64,000 nt of DNA from Candidatus Thorarchaeota archaeon MP11T_1. Its GTDB lineage: Archaea; Asgardarchaeota; Thorarchaeia; Thorarchaeales; Thorarchaeaceae. Within the stretch, counting starts at the first letter, position 1, and every line of letters starts with the position of its first letter. This document shows, piece after piece, positions 15,540 to 24,584 of the stretch. A program made the position numbers and the translations under genes. Under the pieces are notes generated by a model that saw only the letters and a program-made list of their open reading frames with translations, was not told the origin of the DNA and did no database searches. The DNA lies in NCBI GenBank assembly GCA_002825515.1, contig PJET01000004.1, positions 19,383-83,382 of the forward strand, in the 5' to 3' direction.

Positions 15540-17828
15540 ATGGTACGTACATTATACCTCAGTCAGCCTGAGAGTCAAGACTTTAAGGAAAGCCTTAATC
15601 ATCGCAGAAGAAACATCCAATATTCGGGGGAAGATACATTGACCCTAGATAGTCTTTCAGATATTCCTGGCGTAGGTGAGAAAGTCAAGCAAGCTCTTAT
15701 TGATCACTTCGGGAGCGAAACACTAGCTCTCAAAGTGATCCATGACTCGCGAGTTGACCTAGTAGCTGCTGTACCAGGCATTGGATCTAGGCAAGCAGTC
15801 AACCTTGTCAAAGGCGCCTTTGAGAAGGAGTTTGGTGCTAGCTCTAATATGCTATTGCGTAGTCAGGACATTAGGAAAATATACGAGGCAAGCCTTGACA
15901 TAATTCGAAGTTATGCAAACACCACCTATGCGAAAGACAAACTATTCCTCTATTTTCCTCTACCCCCGGAGAAACTAGATGTCATCCTTGAGAGGCAGAA
16001 GTACTTCGCAGATGCAGCAAAGATGTCCCGAGAACTTACACCTTATCAACGAGAGAAGTTGAGGAATCTTCTGAGCCAAGTCCGAGGGCTCTATCGGAGA
16101 GTCAAACCACGCAGACTGGAAGGTCGTGTCATCATCACAAATGATGACAAAGTCTTTGACATATTGGTGAAGGATGGAGTGGATAGATGGTGTCCTGTGT
16201 ATGTACTATCTGAGGGCGAGAACGCTGCTGACTATGCCCAAGGGTATGATTTGGTTCTATTTGTATCGCCTTTGGGAATCTATGATGACTCTGTAGATAT
16301 GCTTGATAATGTAGAGATTCTTGGAAAAGATTGGTCAATCGAGGATATACTACCAGAGAAGACGGTGAGTTTCTACTCTCGAAATTATCGCGTGATTGAT
16401 GCATCTTGCCAGATTGTAGAGGCATTCAACGAACTTCCAGAGAATGATTCAGTCTACACTTTTACATCCGGACTAGACTTCGATCGACTCACAAAAGTAG
16501 GTGAGGTTCTCAAGAATCTAGATGAAAATGGTGATTTGGCTCAGGGCATCGATGCTGACCTTGATAGATATCGAAATGCGGTAAAGGTATTCCCAACTGC
16601 AATTGCAGAAACTGAAGCATGGTTGAATGACGAAATAACTTCACGAATCTCAAAGAGTAAGGTCACACTGGGAGGCCAGCAAATCATCAGTATACTCCAA
16701 TCTGCTGACATGGAAGGAGCAGATGGAAGTGCGCTTCGGAATATGTTGCCTGCTGAGATAGTTGAAACTTTCACCACAACACTTCAAGAAGCTGAAGACA
16801 AGCTAGTTCAGATGCTCGGACTCACACTACGAGAGGCTGACTGGGTGACTGGTATTATCAGTGAAGAAATCTCACTTCCTGTAAAGATGGTACCTAATCA
16901 AATCAATGATCTTGAGGACAAACTAAGACGCAGATTTGCCGACAAACAGTTTCGGTTAATCAAGAAGTTCGCAAACGAGCTTGATGAACTAAAGGAGGTC
17001 GTGATGCATGCAGTCCAAACACTCCTTGAGTTTGATTTGTTCCTGGCTGTTGGACTTTTTTCAGCAGACTATGCACTAAACACACCTGAAATCTCACTTG
17101 AATACTCTGGAGTCGGTGTTCAAGGCGCGACGAACTTGTTCTTGATGGAGAGTCATCTTAGGGGAAAACATGGAGTTGTCGAACCAATCGATTATGCCAT
17201 TGGAAAGACTCCCTATCAACCTGCGGGGACAAATGGAGAAAATTGTGCAATCTTGTCGGGCGCAAATAGTGGTGGAAAGACCACAACAATCCAGACACTT
17301 GCACAGATAGTTGTCTTGGCTCAGTCTGGGTTGCCAGTACCTGCCAAGAAGGCATACCTGCCAGTCTTTGAGGAACTATACTTTTTCTACAAGAGTAGAG
17401 GCATGGTGAGTGCTGGCGCTTTTGAAACAACATTGAAACAGTTTGCGGAGATTGTAGTTTCAGACAAAGCAAAGCTGGCGCTTTTTGATGAAGTCGAAGC
17501 AATAACTGAACCAGGGAGTGCTGCTAATGTCATTGCCGGACTCATTGAGATTCTTCAGAGTGATCCTAATACTTCTACAGTCCTCTGTAGTCACCTAGCC
17601 AGAGAGATTAGTGAGGTAACTGATGCCCCTATCAGAGTGGATGGAATCGAAGCCAGAGGTCTTGATGAAAATCTGGAGCTCATTGTAGACAGGACCCCTA
17701 AGTTTGGGATACTAGCACGTAGCACACCTGAACTCATTGTGGAAAGACTCTCAAAACTAGCCAAAAGTCCCAAGAAGGAAGTCTACACTAAAATCTTGGA
17801 AAATCTCACCAGAGTTCGGTCCAAATGA
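15540..17828 (+). CDS. Archaeal MutS-family ATPase with N-terminal HhH (MutS2/MutS5-like)
   Basis: A 762-residue DNA-associated ATPase. Residues 35-100 hold two helix-hairpin-helix elements (SDIPGVGEKVKQAL and AAVPGIGSRQAVNL). A long helical core and clamp follow, then the MutS ATPase domain with Walker A GANSGGKTTT near residue 575, and ALFDEVEAITEPG (Walker B plus signature) near 645. There is no mismatch-recognition domain with the F-x-E motif and no Smr tail. It therefore fits the archaeal MutS-related group rather than classical mismatch repair, with recombination intermediates as a likely target by analogy. The stop overlaps the next ATG (ATGA), implying translational coupling with the phosphoesterase. 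Confidence 0.85.
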   Translation: MVRTLYLSQPESQDFKESLNHRRRNIQYSGEDTLTLDSLSDIPGVGEKVKQALIDHFGSETLALKVIHDSRVDLVAAVPGIGSRQAVNLVKGAFEKEFGASSNMLLRSQDIRKIYEASLDIIRSYANTTYAKDKLFLYFPLPPEKLDVILERQKYFADAAKMSRELTPYQREKLRNLLSQVRGLYRRVKPRRLEGRVIITNDDKVFDILVKDGVDRWCPVYVLSEGENAADYAQGYDLVLFVSPLGIYDDSVDMLDNVEILGKDWSIEDILPEKTVSFYSRNYRVIDASCQIVEAFNELPENDSVYTFTSGLDFDRLTKVGEVLKNLDENGDLAQGIDADLDRYRNAVKVFPTAIAETEAWLNDEITSRISKSKVTLGGQQIISILQSADMEGADGSALRNMLPAEIVETFTTTLQEAEDKLVQMLGLTLREADWVTGIISEEISLPVKMVPNQINDLEDKLRRRFADKQFRLIKKFANELDELKEVVMHAVQTLLEFDLFLAVGLFSADYALNTPEISLEYSGVGVQGATNLFLMESHLRGKHGVVEPIDYAIGKTPYQPAGTNGENCAILSGANSGGKTTTIQTLAQIVVLAQSGLPVPAKKAYLPVFEELYFFYKSRGMVSAGAFETTLKQFAEIVVSDKAKLALFDEVEAITEPGSAANVIAGLIEILQSDPNTSTVLCSHLAREISEVTDAPIRVDGIEARGLDENLELIVDRTPKFGILARSTPELIVERLSKLAKSPKKEVYTKILENLTRVRSK

Positions 17829-18400
17829 ATCAACGAGTCTTAGTCTTTGGAGATGCTCATATTCCCTCACGACGAGACTCCATCCCTGAAGCTTTCTATA
17901 CCCATATTCAAGAAACCAACTATGATTTGGCTCTGATTACTGGGGATCTTGTACGAGAATCTGATATGAGGTCGGCTCTTCCTACTCTCCCAAGGAGCTT
18001 CATTGTTGTTGGGAACATGGACTATGGTAGCCAGTATAACTTTCATGAACAGATTCAACTTGATGAATTCAATGTTCTTCTGCTTCATGGTACCCAACTC
18101 CGACCTAGGGGCAACATCAAACAGCTCTCGGAGATTGTGCAAAAGATAGGGGCAGACATAGCTATCCACGGTCACACTCATACGGCCTCAATTGAACTTC
18201 ACAAAGATCAATTGTTTATTAATCCTGGAACAATTTCAGGAGCCACCGGTGGTTGGGCTGGCAAGACTGATGCCAGTTTCATCGAGCTTGAAGTGAGCAA
18301 AGACGAATTACTGGTAACACTCTTCCACACTGATTGGAAGGTTGTGAAAGAATCAACTGCACGATTTAGGAAACATGAGAATCGAATTATACGATCCTAA
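17825..18400 (+). CDS. Vps29/MJ0936-like metallophosphoesterase
   Basis: A 191-residue calcineurin-like phosphoesterase. The start RVLVFGDAHIPSRRDSIP resembles eukaryotic Vps29 (GDLHIPHR...P), as do the LLHGTQL, GHTHTA and NPGTISGAT blocks. All metal ligands expected of an active enzyme can be seen: Asp10 and His12, the GD of LITGDL, the Asn of VGNMD, and His residues in LLHG and GHTH. Vps29 in eukaryotes is a retromer scaffold and has lost part of this site. Many archaea have relatives with phosphodiesterase activity, so enzyme or scaffold are both open. It overlaps the MutS-like gene by four bases. Confidence 0.8.
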   Translation: MNQRVLVFGDAHIPSRRDSIPEAFYTHIQETNYDLALITGDLVRESDMRSALPTLPRSFIVVGNMDYGSQYNFHEQIQLDEFNVLLLHGTQLRPRGNIKQLSEIVQKIGADIAIHGHTHTASIELHKDQLFINPGTISGATGGWAGKTDASFIELEVSKDELLVTLFHTDWKVVKESTARFRKHENRIIRS

Positions 18401-19014
18401 TAATCTCCCCATGGGTCGGGACTCAAGAGTCGCATGTATATTCGTTTGATTATATTGGAGCTTTCAAATATCGCATCTCTGGCTGTGCTTTGTATATCAA
18501 CAGTCTTGGATGAGGCTTTTGTCGATCCTAGAATCTTCCCAAACATACCCCCCTTTCCCTTGCCTCCCCCAAATGGTTTGACAATTTCAATAGCCACTTT
18601 TTCAATCTCTTCTTCAGGAAAGATATCCCGTGTAAATCTAATTTCTTCAAAGAACATAGATAGGATTTCTTTCACAGCCATTTTGTCTGGAGGGTCGTCT
18701 GGTAACCCATAAACTATGTCTAATGCTCTTTTCCTGAGGCTTGATGACACTATTGACTGAATCTCCTCAGCAAGTTCACGGTTCAACGCACATGCAATAC
18801 CAATATTAATCATGAGAATTCTGATTCGATCAAGAAGCATTCCTATGTTACTACCAACCAGCGATTTACTTCTCATAGAAGCAAGCCAGTCCTCATAGGC
18901 CTCATTGACCATACGTAACTCTTCTTCAAACTCAACCAGTTTGCCAATTTCATCAGGTGGAATCAAAGTACACCAAACGGTCATCTGGACATGGTTACTA
19001 GACTCAGGTGACAT
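18397..19014 (-). CDS. Unrecognised soluble helical protein
   Basis: I do not recognise this 205-residue protein. It is predicted mostly helical, with a charged N-terminal helix (DEIGKLVEFEEELRMVNEAY), and a glycine/lysine-rich loop at about 150-165 (FGGGKGKGGMFGKI). There are no membrane segments, no cysteine pairs and no known catalytic motif. It overlaps the end of the Vps29-like gene tail to tail by four bases and is followed upstream by a divergent TIGR04076-type gene. The clear coding composition over its whole length makes it a real gene. Confidence 0.7.
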   Translation of the reverse strand: MSPESSNHVQMTVWCTLIPPDEIGKLVEFEEELRMVNEAYEDWLASMRSKSLVGSNIGMLLDRIRILMINIGIACALNRELAEEIQSIVSSSLRKRALDIVYGLPDDPPDKMAVKEILSMFFEEIRFTRDIFPEEEIEKVAIEIVKPFGGGKGKGGMFGKILGSTKASSKTVDIQSTARDAIFESSNIIKRIYMRLLSPDPWGDY

Positions 19015-19115
19015 ATCTTTGGACTCGTTGTTCTCCGTTTTCAGTATTACTTGTGTAGGTCTTTGCGCTTGTGAATTACTTCTAATACCTAATTGACGTG
19101 CATTCAGGGGTGGTT

Positions 19116-19391
19116 ATGGATTTGACAAGGTACAAGGTGACAATCGAAGTAATTGATATTCTGGGAGAAGGTAGATGCTCAATGGACCAAAAAGTAGGCG
19201 ATACCTACAGTTACCCTGAAGACAGAGGGAAAATGTGTCCCAGCTCATTCTATATTTTGTTTCCATGGATAATGGTAATGGAGTCAGGTGGAAGTTTCTA
19301 TGGCTCAGAGGAAGACCATATGACAACTGGTTGCCCTGATTATAAGCATCAAGTCGTTTACAAAATCTCCCGAAAGGTTGTTGAAGACTGA
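19116..19391 (+). CDS. TIGR04076-family small protein
   Basis: A 91-residue protein with the layout of the TIGR04076 family: YKVTIEVIDILGEGRC, a KVGD turn, MCPSSFYILFPWIMVMESGGSF, and a final CPDYKHQVVYKI strand. The conserved cysteines and the W/F-rich middle fit. The function is unknown; members often sit by redox or anaerobic metabolism genes. ATG at 19116 with a GGGGTGG sequence just upstream is preferred to an in-frame GTG at 19098. Confidence 0.7.
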   Translation: MDLTRYKVTIEVIDILGEGRCSMDQKVGDTYSYPEDRGKMCPSSFYILFPWIMVMESGGSFYGSEEDHMTTGCPDYKHQVVYKISRKVVED

Positions 19392-19429
19392 GTTCTCTTG
19401 TATTCATTAGAAAGTTTGAGGATTGTTCC

Positions 19430-19801
19430 ATGGACGAAGAAACAGATTATTCAATCAGTACTGTTATTGAGTATGGCCCACTCGAATTGATTGACATTCC
19501 AACTCTAATCCAGGCAAGTAAGAAGAAATGGCAAAATCTCTCTTTATGCGAGGTAAATGATTGCGTGGTTAGGTTGGGCGTAATCCATGGAGAGTTTCAT
19601 TGGCACAAACATGATAATGAAGACGAATTCTTCTATGTGATTGATGGTTTGCTCTATGTAGATCTGAAGGAGAGAACCCACGGTTTGACACCAGGAAAAG
19701 GAATCATGGTTCCAAAGGGTGTACTTCATCGAACAAGAGCTCCAGAACGCACATCGATTCTGATGGTAGAGGGTAAAACTGTGAGAGCCACCGGCGATTA
19801 A
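19430..19801 (+). CDS. Cupin-domain protein
   Basis: A 123-residue single-domain cupin. The first cupin motif is GEFHWHKHDNEDEFFYVIDG, giving two histidines and a glutamate as metal ligands. The second motif is PGKGIMVPKGVLHRTRAPE, with the final histidine. Such small cupins are metal-dependent isomerases, dioxygenases or binding proteins, and nothing here decides which. It begins 38 bases after the TIGR04076 gene, so cotranscription is likely. Confidence 0.85.
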   Translation: MDEETDYSISTVIEYGPLELIDIPTLIQASKKKWQNLSLCEVNDCVVRLGVIHGEFHWHKHDNEDEFFYVIDGLLYVDLKERTHGLTPGKGIMVPKGVLHRTRAPERTSILMVEGKTVRATGD

Positions 19802-20145
19802 TAATATGAGCAATGTTATTGAAAGAGAACAAAAACAATCTATTCAGTGTTTTTTCAGAATTTCAAAAAATAGCCAATCTATAGCGATATATTCGTTTAT
19901 TTCATGACATTCAAAAAGTAGTATTCCTTGGGTGAGAATATTGAAGTCACACGACCCTTTTGTTGTAACGATTTGAAGAAAAAAAAACATTTTTGGACTC
20001 CGCTGGAAAGAAGATTGGAAAGATCAGTGATTTGACATTCAAATTTGACGGCATGTTACCAAATAACGAATAATCCAGCAGAAACTTAACATCATTTCAT
20101 CAAGTGATTAGTTCAAATATGAAACACGGTTAGTTGGTCTTCATC
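19802..20145. other. AT-rich intergenic stretch
   Basis: These 344 bases contain no supportable coding frame or tRNA. A T run near 19850 could end the cupin transcript and an A run lies near 19980. The last 60 bases presumably hold the promoter of the GNAT gene, but no single TATA box stands out. I see no repeats or recognisable RNA in it. Confidence 0.6.
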
Positions 20146-21012
20146 ATGAGCGGGATTAGACAACTCAAAGAGTCTGATAGAGATGATATTCTAGAGATAG
20201 CCCACCACACTTGGGAAGGCCATGACTATCTCCCCTACTTTTTTGATACATGGATAAGTGACAGGAACTCCCATACCGCTGCTGTTGAGAGAAACGGTCA
20301 TGTTGTTGCTCTGGCAAACCTTAGAGTGATTGAGAATGGAAGAACAGGATGGATGGAGGGACTCCGTGTTCATCCAGACTATAGAGGTCAAGGACTTGCA
20401 TCTATTCTAACCCATCATGTTGTGAAAATAGCGAAGGAGATTCCTGTCGAACGTATTCGATATACAACTGCTATTGGCAATGAGAAATCTCTTCATCTTG
20501 GAGAATCCGTAGGCATGAAGAGAAGGTTTGACCTTGCAGTACACTGGCAAGACAGATTGGATGAAGTGCCCCCATACACATCAGTCGGTTCTATCAAGGA
20601 AGCAGCTATAGATGAATTGCTCCCTACTCTAACAGAGTCTGAATTACTACCTCACAATGTGATAATCTATGACTGGAAAGCTCTAGATGTTTCACATCAC
20701 GCCTTAGAAAAAATTTCATCACTTTCTAAATTCTGGGTTCAATCCGTAGCTGGAAAGATTGAATCATTCTCCCTTGGCTTCGTAAGTGAGGACCCAACTG
20801 GACCACAGTGGAGCTTCACGATCTATGCAAAAGATGAATCAACATTCCTCGACCAGCTATCACATCATATACAGAAAGCTGCTGAATCTGGATGTAAGTC
20901 CATCTTCATGACGTATCAAATGGATTATGTTGAAACCTTCTATTCCCTTGATTGGGTCCGGCCAATTGAAGACGAACTGATGGCCTTGACTCTATTAGAG
21001 AAGACGTTCTGA
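20146..21012 (+). CDS. GNAT-family N-acetyltransferase (NAT16-like)
   Basis: A 288-residue acyl-CoA-dependent acetyltransferase. The acetyl-CoA-binding motif A is RVHPDYRGQGLASILTHHV (about residues 80-98). The N-terminal segment EIAHHTWEGHDYLPYFFDTWISD resembles the vertebrate NAT16/histidine acetyltransferase group, where a G-x-DYLP-x(n)-W stretch is conserved. A second, degenerate GNAT-like half fills the C-terminus. ATG at 20146 is used; a TTG four codons upstream is less likely. The substrate is unknown, an amino acid or small amine being a reasonable guess. Confidence 0.8.
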   Translation: MSGIRQLKESDRDDILEIAHHTWEGHDYLPYFFDTWISDRNSHTAAVERNGHVVALANLRVIENGRTGWMEGLRVHPDYRGQGLASILTHHVVKIAKEIPVERIRYTTAIGNEKSLHLGESVGMKRRFDLAVHWQDRLDEVPPYTSVGSIKEAAIDELLPTLTESELLPHNVIIYDWKALDVSHHALEKISSLSKFWVQSVAGKIESFSLGFVSEDPTGPQWSFTIYAKDESTFLDQLSHHIQKAAESGCKSIFMTYQMDYVETFYSLDWVRPIEDELMALTLLEKTF

Positions 21013-21080
21013 GGTTGGACTGTATTAGTTGTTTGAATGTGGTTTGATGACAGAAAAAGTACTGGTCTGCATTGACGACA

Positions 21081-21194
21081 ATGAACGGAATGAAACTAGA
21101 TCTTTTCCATCCGACTAATACTATGCATGAGAGAGCTCAAAGAATAGCAAAAGATTACAAACACATCAAAGATGGAAACCTCCGTGTCCCATAG
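21081..21194 (+). other. Possible 37-codon small ORF
   Basis: Between the GNAT and LD-carboxypeptidase-like genes, ATG 21081 opens a 37-codon frame with a basic, helical product (TMHERAQRIAKDYKHIKDG in the middle). There is no convincing ribosome-binding site. It could be a small protein or a gene remnant. Conservation alone could decide. Confidence 0.2.
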
Positions 21195-21226
21195 AGTTTA
21201 GTCGTTTATCTTGTCGATTGTTTGTG

Positions 21227-22192
21227 TCAAGATACCGTGGACTCATCTATCGAGATCCGTTTTCTTGTTGCATCAACTGTTGCTTTGCAGCCAATGGGTA
21301 GCACGTAGTTCTCGACATTATGTCCAATCTCTCCAATCTCAAGAATAGGGAAATCATAGCCTTTGGTTTCCTCGAGAAAAACCTCACTGACTGGGCGACT
21401 GAGTTCCTTCTCCTCCAACTCGCTCTCATCAAACCATCCTAGAATCACACCAACGACTGAGTCGAAAACGCCACGAAGTTTCAACGCAGTGATGAAACTG
21501 TGAGTACGCGCTACGTTGTCTGTTCCCTCAAGAAAGAGAATGGTGCCCTCGAAGTCTGGACCATAACCAGCAAGAATCGTGTTAGCAAGGGTTCTGATAT
21601 GTCCTCCAACCAGTTTTCCAGTAGCTTTTCCCTCTCGAAAACATCTCCAGCCTGTATACTTTATATCTGGTTTCAACTGGTGTCGCCAGTTCTCATTCGG
21701 TTCCAATTCGATTGATTTTCCATCGAAGAACGTACTCATGATATTCCTTTCTACTTGAGGAGTCATCTCTAAACCGAAGGTCCAAATGACATCAGGTCCG
21801 TGATAGGTGACTAGGCCGGTTTTTGCATGTACTGCGTTCAATAATGTAGTCCCGTCGGAAATTCCCGACAATATCTTGGGGTCACGTCGAAGCAGGTCAT
21901 AATCGATATCATCAAGAAGCTGATTCGCTGTGCTCCCACCTTGGGACATCAACACCATTCTCACCTCAGGGTCTGCCCAGAGCGTGTGAAAATCCTGAAG
22001 TCTCTCTTCTTGAGTACCAGCACAGTAGTAGCGCTGACTGAATGTATGCTCTGCAAGCTTTACCTTAAGCCCCAAGGACTTGAGCTTTTCAACTCCTTGG
22101 TCGAATTTCTGGCGCTTGTCTACCGGCCAGGATGGCGAGAACACTCCCACTGTGTCCCCTATATGCAGTCTAGCAGGCTTGATCACGTTCAT
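21227..22192 (-). CDS. S66-family LD-carboxypeptidase/MccF-like serine peptidase
   Basis: A 321-residue S66 peptidase. The nucleophile serine lies in LSGISDGTTLLNAV (about residue 113), the acidic member in ILFLEGTDNVART, and the histidine in IGEIGHNVENYVLPIG, giving the Ser-Glu-His triad of the family. Bacterial LdcA trims murein tetrapeptides and MccF cleaves microcin C-like peptidyl-nucleotides. An archaeon has no murein, so detoxification of a peptide antibiotic or peptide scavenging is more plausible. That role is inference. It stands alone on the minus strand. Confidence 0.88.
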   Translation of the reverse strand: MNVIKPARLHIGDTVGVFSPSWPVDKRQKFDQGVEKLKSLGLKVKLAEHTFSQRYYCAGTQEERLQDFHTLWADPEVRMVLMSQGGSTANQLLDDIDYDLLRRDPKILSGISDGTTLLNAVHAKTGLVTYHGPDVIWTFGLEMTPQVERNIMSTFFDGKSIELEPNENWRHQLKPDIKYTGWRCFREGKATGKLVGGHIRTLANTILAGYGPDFEGTILFLEGTDNVARTHSFITALKLRGVFDSVVGVILGWFDESELEEKELSRPVSEVFLEETKGYDFPILEIGEIGHNVENYVLPIGCKATVDATRKRISIDESTVS

Positions 22193-22387
22193 CAGAAACC
22201 CTCCTTATTGCTATTTTCAATCGACACCCGATTACCACACTTAAGCCTGATTCTCTGCACCAACGAGAAGAGTTCCATAAACAATGATTATCCCGACCTC
22301 TCTCTAACTATGGCCAAGAAGATGAAAGGAAATAGCGCTGCTGCAACTCATGTGCCACTTTGTCTGTAATCGATTTACACTATCAGA

Positions 22388-24334
22388 TTAGGATCCTTTT
22401 CTGCGAATGTAAATAGCCAATACAACTACTATGACCGCAATCGCTGCAATTGCTCCAAGAACTATTACAATGGGAAACTCTCCAACCACCTGAATGTTTC
22501 TGGTCGATAGAGAATGAATATCCTGCTCTGTCAGTTCGACAAGGATATAGTCATCATAGAGTAAGCTCACTTCGTAAGGTTCGCCTGTCACTTCAAGAGT
22601 CAAAATAGTTGTGCCATTTATCCACACAACCTCTTCATTTAGAACCTCATCTCCGAAGCCTAGGACTCTGATAGGTACTTGCTGTGAATAAGAATATGGA
22701 TTAGAGTCTTCATTTTCATCCTCAATGGTCACCCTCAAGGTGCTCTCAACGTTGTCATAGACCGCCCCTGCGAATGAATAGTCAGGCAAGCGTGGATTGT
22801 CAAACCAAGGTAGAAAGAACCAATCCAAAGACCATCCACATACCGCTTCCAGAGCATACTGGAGCCCATCTAATGTACCAATCCTGAAATAATTCTGCTT
22901 AAAGAAGAGGGCAAGACCTTCTACAAATCTCGAATGACCTATCTCGATACGCAGCTTTTCAAGTATGAGAGGAGTCTTTACGTAACCAATGTATGACTCC
23001 AGCTCAGGCATGTCATTGTTTGACTGGTTTATTTTAGTGTCTATCCCATTCCCTACATAGAATGTTCTTACCATGTCCAAATATCGATCATATTGGAAGA
23101 ATTCCCAGTCTAGATAATAGTACTCTCCAAAGTAGCTATGAGACCAACAGGTCATTCCCTCGTCAAGAAAGCCCCAGTCTATACTGTCAACTCCCACAAG
23201 TTGCGACCACCACTCATGAGCCACTTCGTGAACGACCACCAATTCGAAATAATAGGGTGGCCGCTCTCCTGTTCTCACGAGCTGAAGCATGTTGTTTGTT
23301 ATGTACACCTGACAGGGATATTCCATGCCGCCATAGAATGCGAACTGCTCCACAACGTTGAATGTTGAATATGGATAGATTCCGTATGTTGTGTTGAAAA
23401 GCAGCAGGGCTTCGCTGGCCCAGTTCAGGACATCGTCTTCCCACTCTGTCTGAGAGTCTGGGAGGTAAAAGCTTGATACATTGATAGATCCTGCCATCAT
23501 AGATTCCACGACATAGTATCGTGAGGCAGAGAACGTGACTTCTCGTACAGGCAAACCAGGATTGAAGTGGTATGTGGTGTTACCTCCATCACTATGGCTT
23601 TCAATCAACTGACCTGTAGCTGCGACCACCATGTCACTAGGGACTTCAACCAAGAAATCATAGAACGCCATATCAAGGTAGAAGGGATCCCCATAATTGA
23701 CATACCCATCTGTGTTCCACTCATCATACTCATCGTAGACGCATGGCATAGGATAGCAACTGGCAAATGTGAATATTCTTGATTGATCGATGTCACTACC
23801 CCGGGAGTTGGCTCTGTCTAAGCCATCAGGCAGAGTGGTCTTGAATGAGATTTGAAACGACGTATTGCCATTTGATTCCACAGGTGCCAGAAGATTGACC
23901 CACATTATTTCGCCTCCAGACTCTATATTGTAGGACAAAGGAACCACAGGAGCATCGATTGTGGTCACATTGAATATCTCAATAGCTCCCTGTCTGCTAG
24001 TGTAATCCATACCAGAAGGATAGAGGTGAAATGGTATACTTGAGAATGCAATTGATTCATCATTGTGATACTCTATGGATAGATTACCAACGACGGTTGA
24101 TTGAGTATCATCCAGTGTGACAGACAGATTAACATGTGAGAAACTAGTCCCTGTGAAATCTCCCTCTGAAAACCGATTGTAGTCATCGAGGTCAACTTGA
24201 CTCAGCGAAGGCTGGATATCTATCCCCAACTCTTTCTGAAGACTTGGCAAAGTTGATTCTGGATGAATCATGGAAAAGCCAGTAGACACTATCATAAGAG
24301 TTATTGAGAGGACAAGAATTCTCTTCAAAATCAC
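22388..24334 (-). CDS. Membrane-anchored M1-family metallopeptidase
   Basis: An extracellular aminopeptidase-like protein of about 648 residues. An N-terminal signal peptide (KRILVLSITLMIVSTGFS) is followed by a beta-rich domain and the zinc site VVHEVAHEWW with the third ligand glutamate in GFLDEGM, 19 residues beyond the first HExxH glutamate. The catalytic domain ends near 480, a Greek-key-like domain follows, and a C-terminal membrane helix (VIVLGAIAAIAVIVVVLAIYI) plus RRK anchors it. GGTGGT upstream fits GTG at 24334 or TTG at 24328. The usual GAMEN motif appears as GGMEY. It probably degrades peptides outside the cell. Confidence 0.88.
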   Translation of the reverse strand: MILKRILVLSITLMIVSTGFSMIHPESTLPSLQKELGIDIQPSLSQVDLDDYNRFSEGDFTGTSFSHVNLSVTLDDTQSTVVGNLSIEYHNDESIAFSSIPFHLYPSGMDYTSRQGAIEIFNVTTIDAPVVPLSYNIESGGEIMWVNLLAPVESNGNTSFQISFKTTLPDGLDRANSRGSDIDQSRIFTFASCYPMPCVYDEYDEWNTDGYVNYGDPFYLDMAFYDFLVEVPSDMVVAATGQLIESHSDGGNTTYHFNPGLPVREVTFSASRYYVVESMMAGSINVSSFYLPDSQTEWEDDVLNWASEALLLFNTTYGIYPYSTFNVVEQFAFYGGMEYPCQVYITNNMLQLVRTGERPPYYFELVVVHEVAHEWWSQLVGVDSIDWGFLDEGMTCWSHSYFGEYYYLDWEFFQYDRYLDMVRTFYVGNGIDTKINQSNNDMPELESYIGYVKTPLILEKLRIEIGHSRFVEGLALFFKQNYFRIGTLDGLQYALEAVCGWSLDWFFLPWFDNPRLPDYSFAGAVYDNVESTLRVTIEDENEDSNPYSYSQQVPIRVLGFGDEVLNEEVVWINGTTILTLEVTGEPYEVSLLYDDYILVELTEQDIHSLSTRNIQVVGEFPIVIVLGAIAAIAVIVVVLAIYIRRKGS

Positions 24335-24584
24335 AACGACCACCTGTCACTATAGTCTGAAGAATTAGCTCAAATCCCATTAATACTACCGTCTAAAGCA
24401 ACCGAAAGCCGGTTGAGGAACAGTGAAAGGGATTTGTTCGTCTTGCTCTTTCAATTAATAAATTGGTGTTTATCGTCTACCGAAATAACGAATCTTTGAA
24501 TGACAGATAGTACAAGTCTTTACTGTTAAGTCAACTTTTATGATTAGATAACCACTAGTTATAATATGGAGGGTATAGTAATCA

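Noticed and set aside
22311..22369. 19-codon frame upstream of the M1 peptidase end
   Set aside because: Too short, no ribosome-binding site, and lies in a likely terminator/promoter gap.
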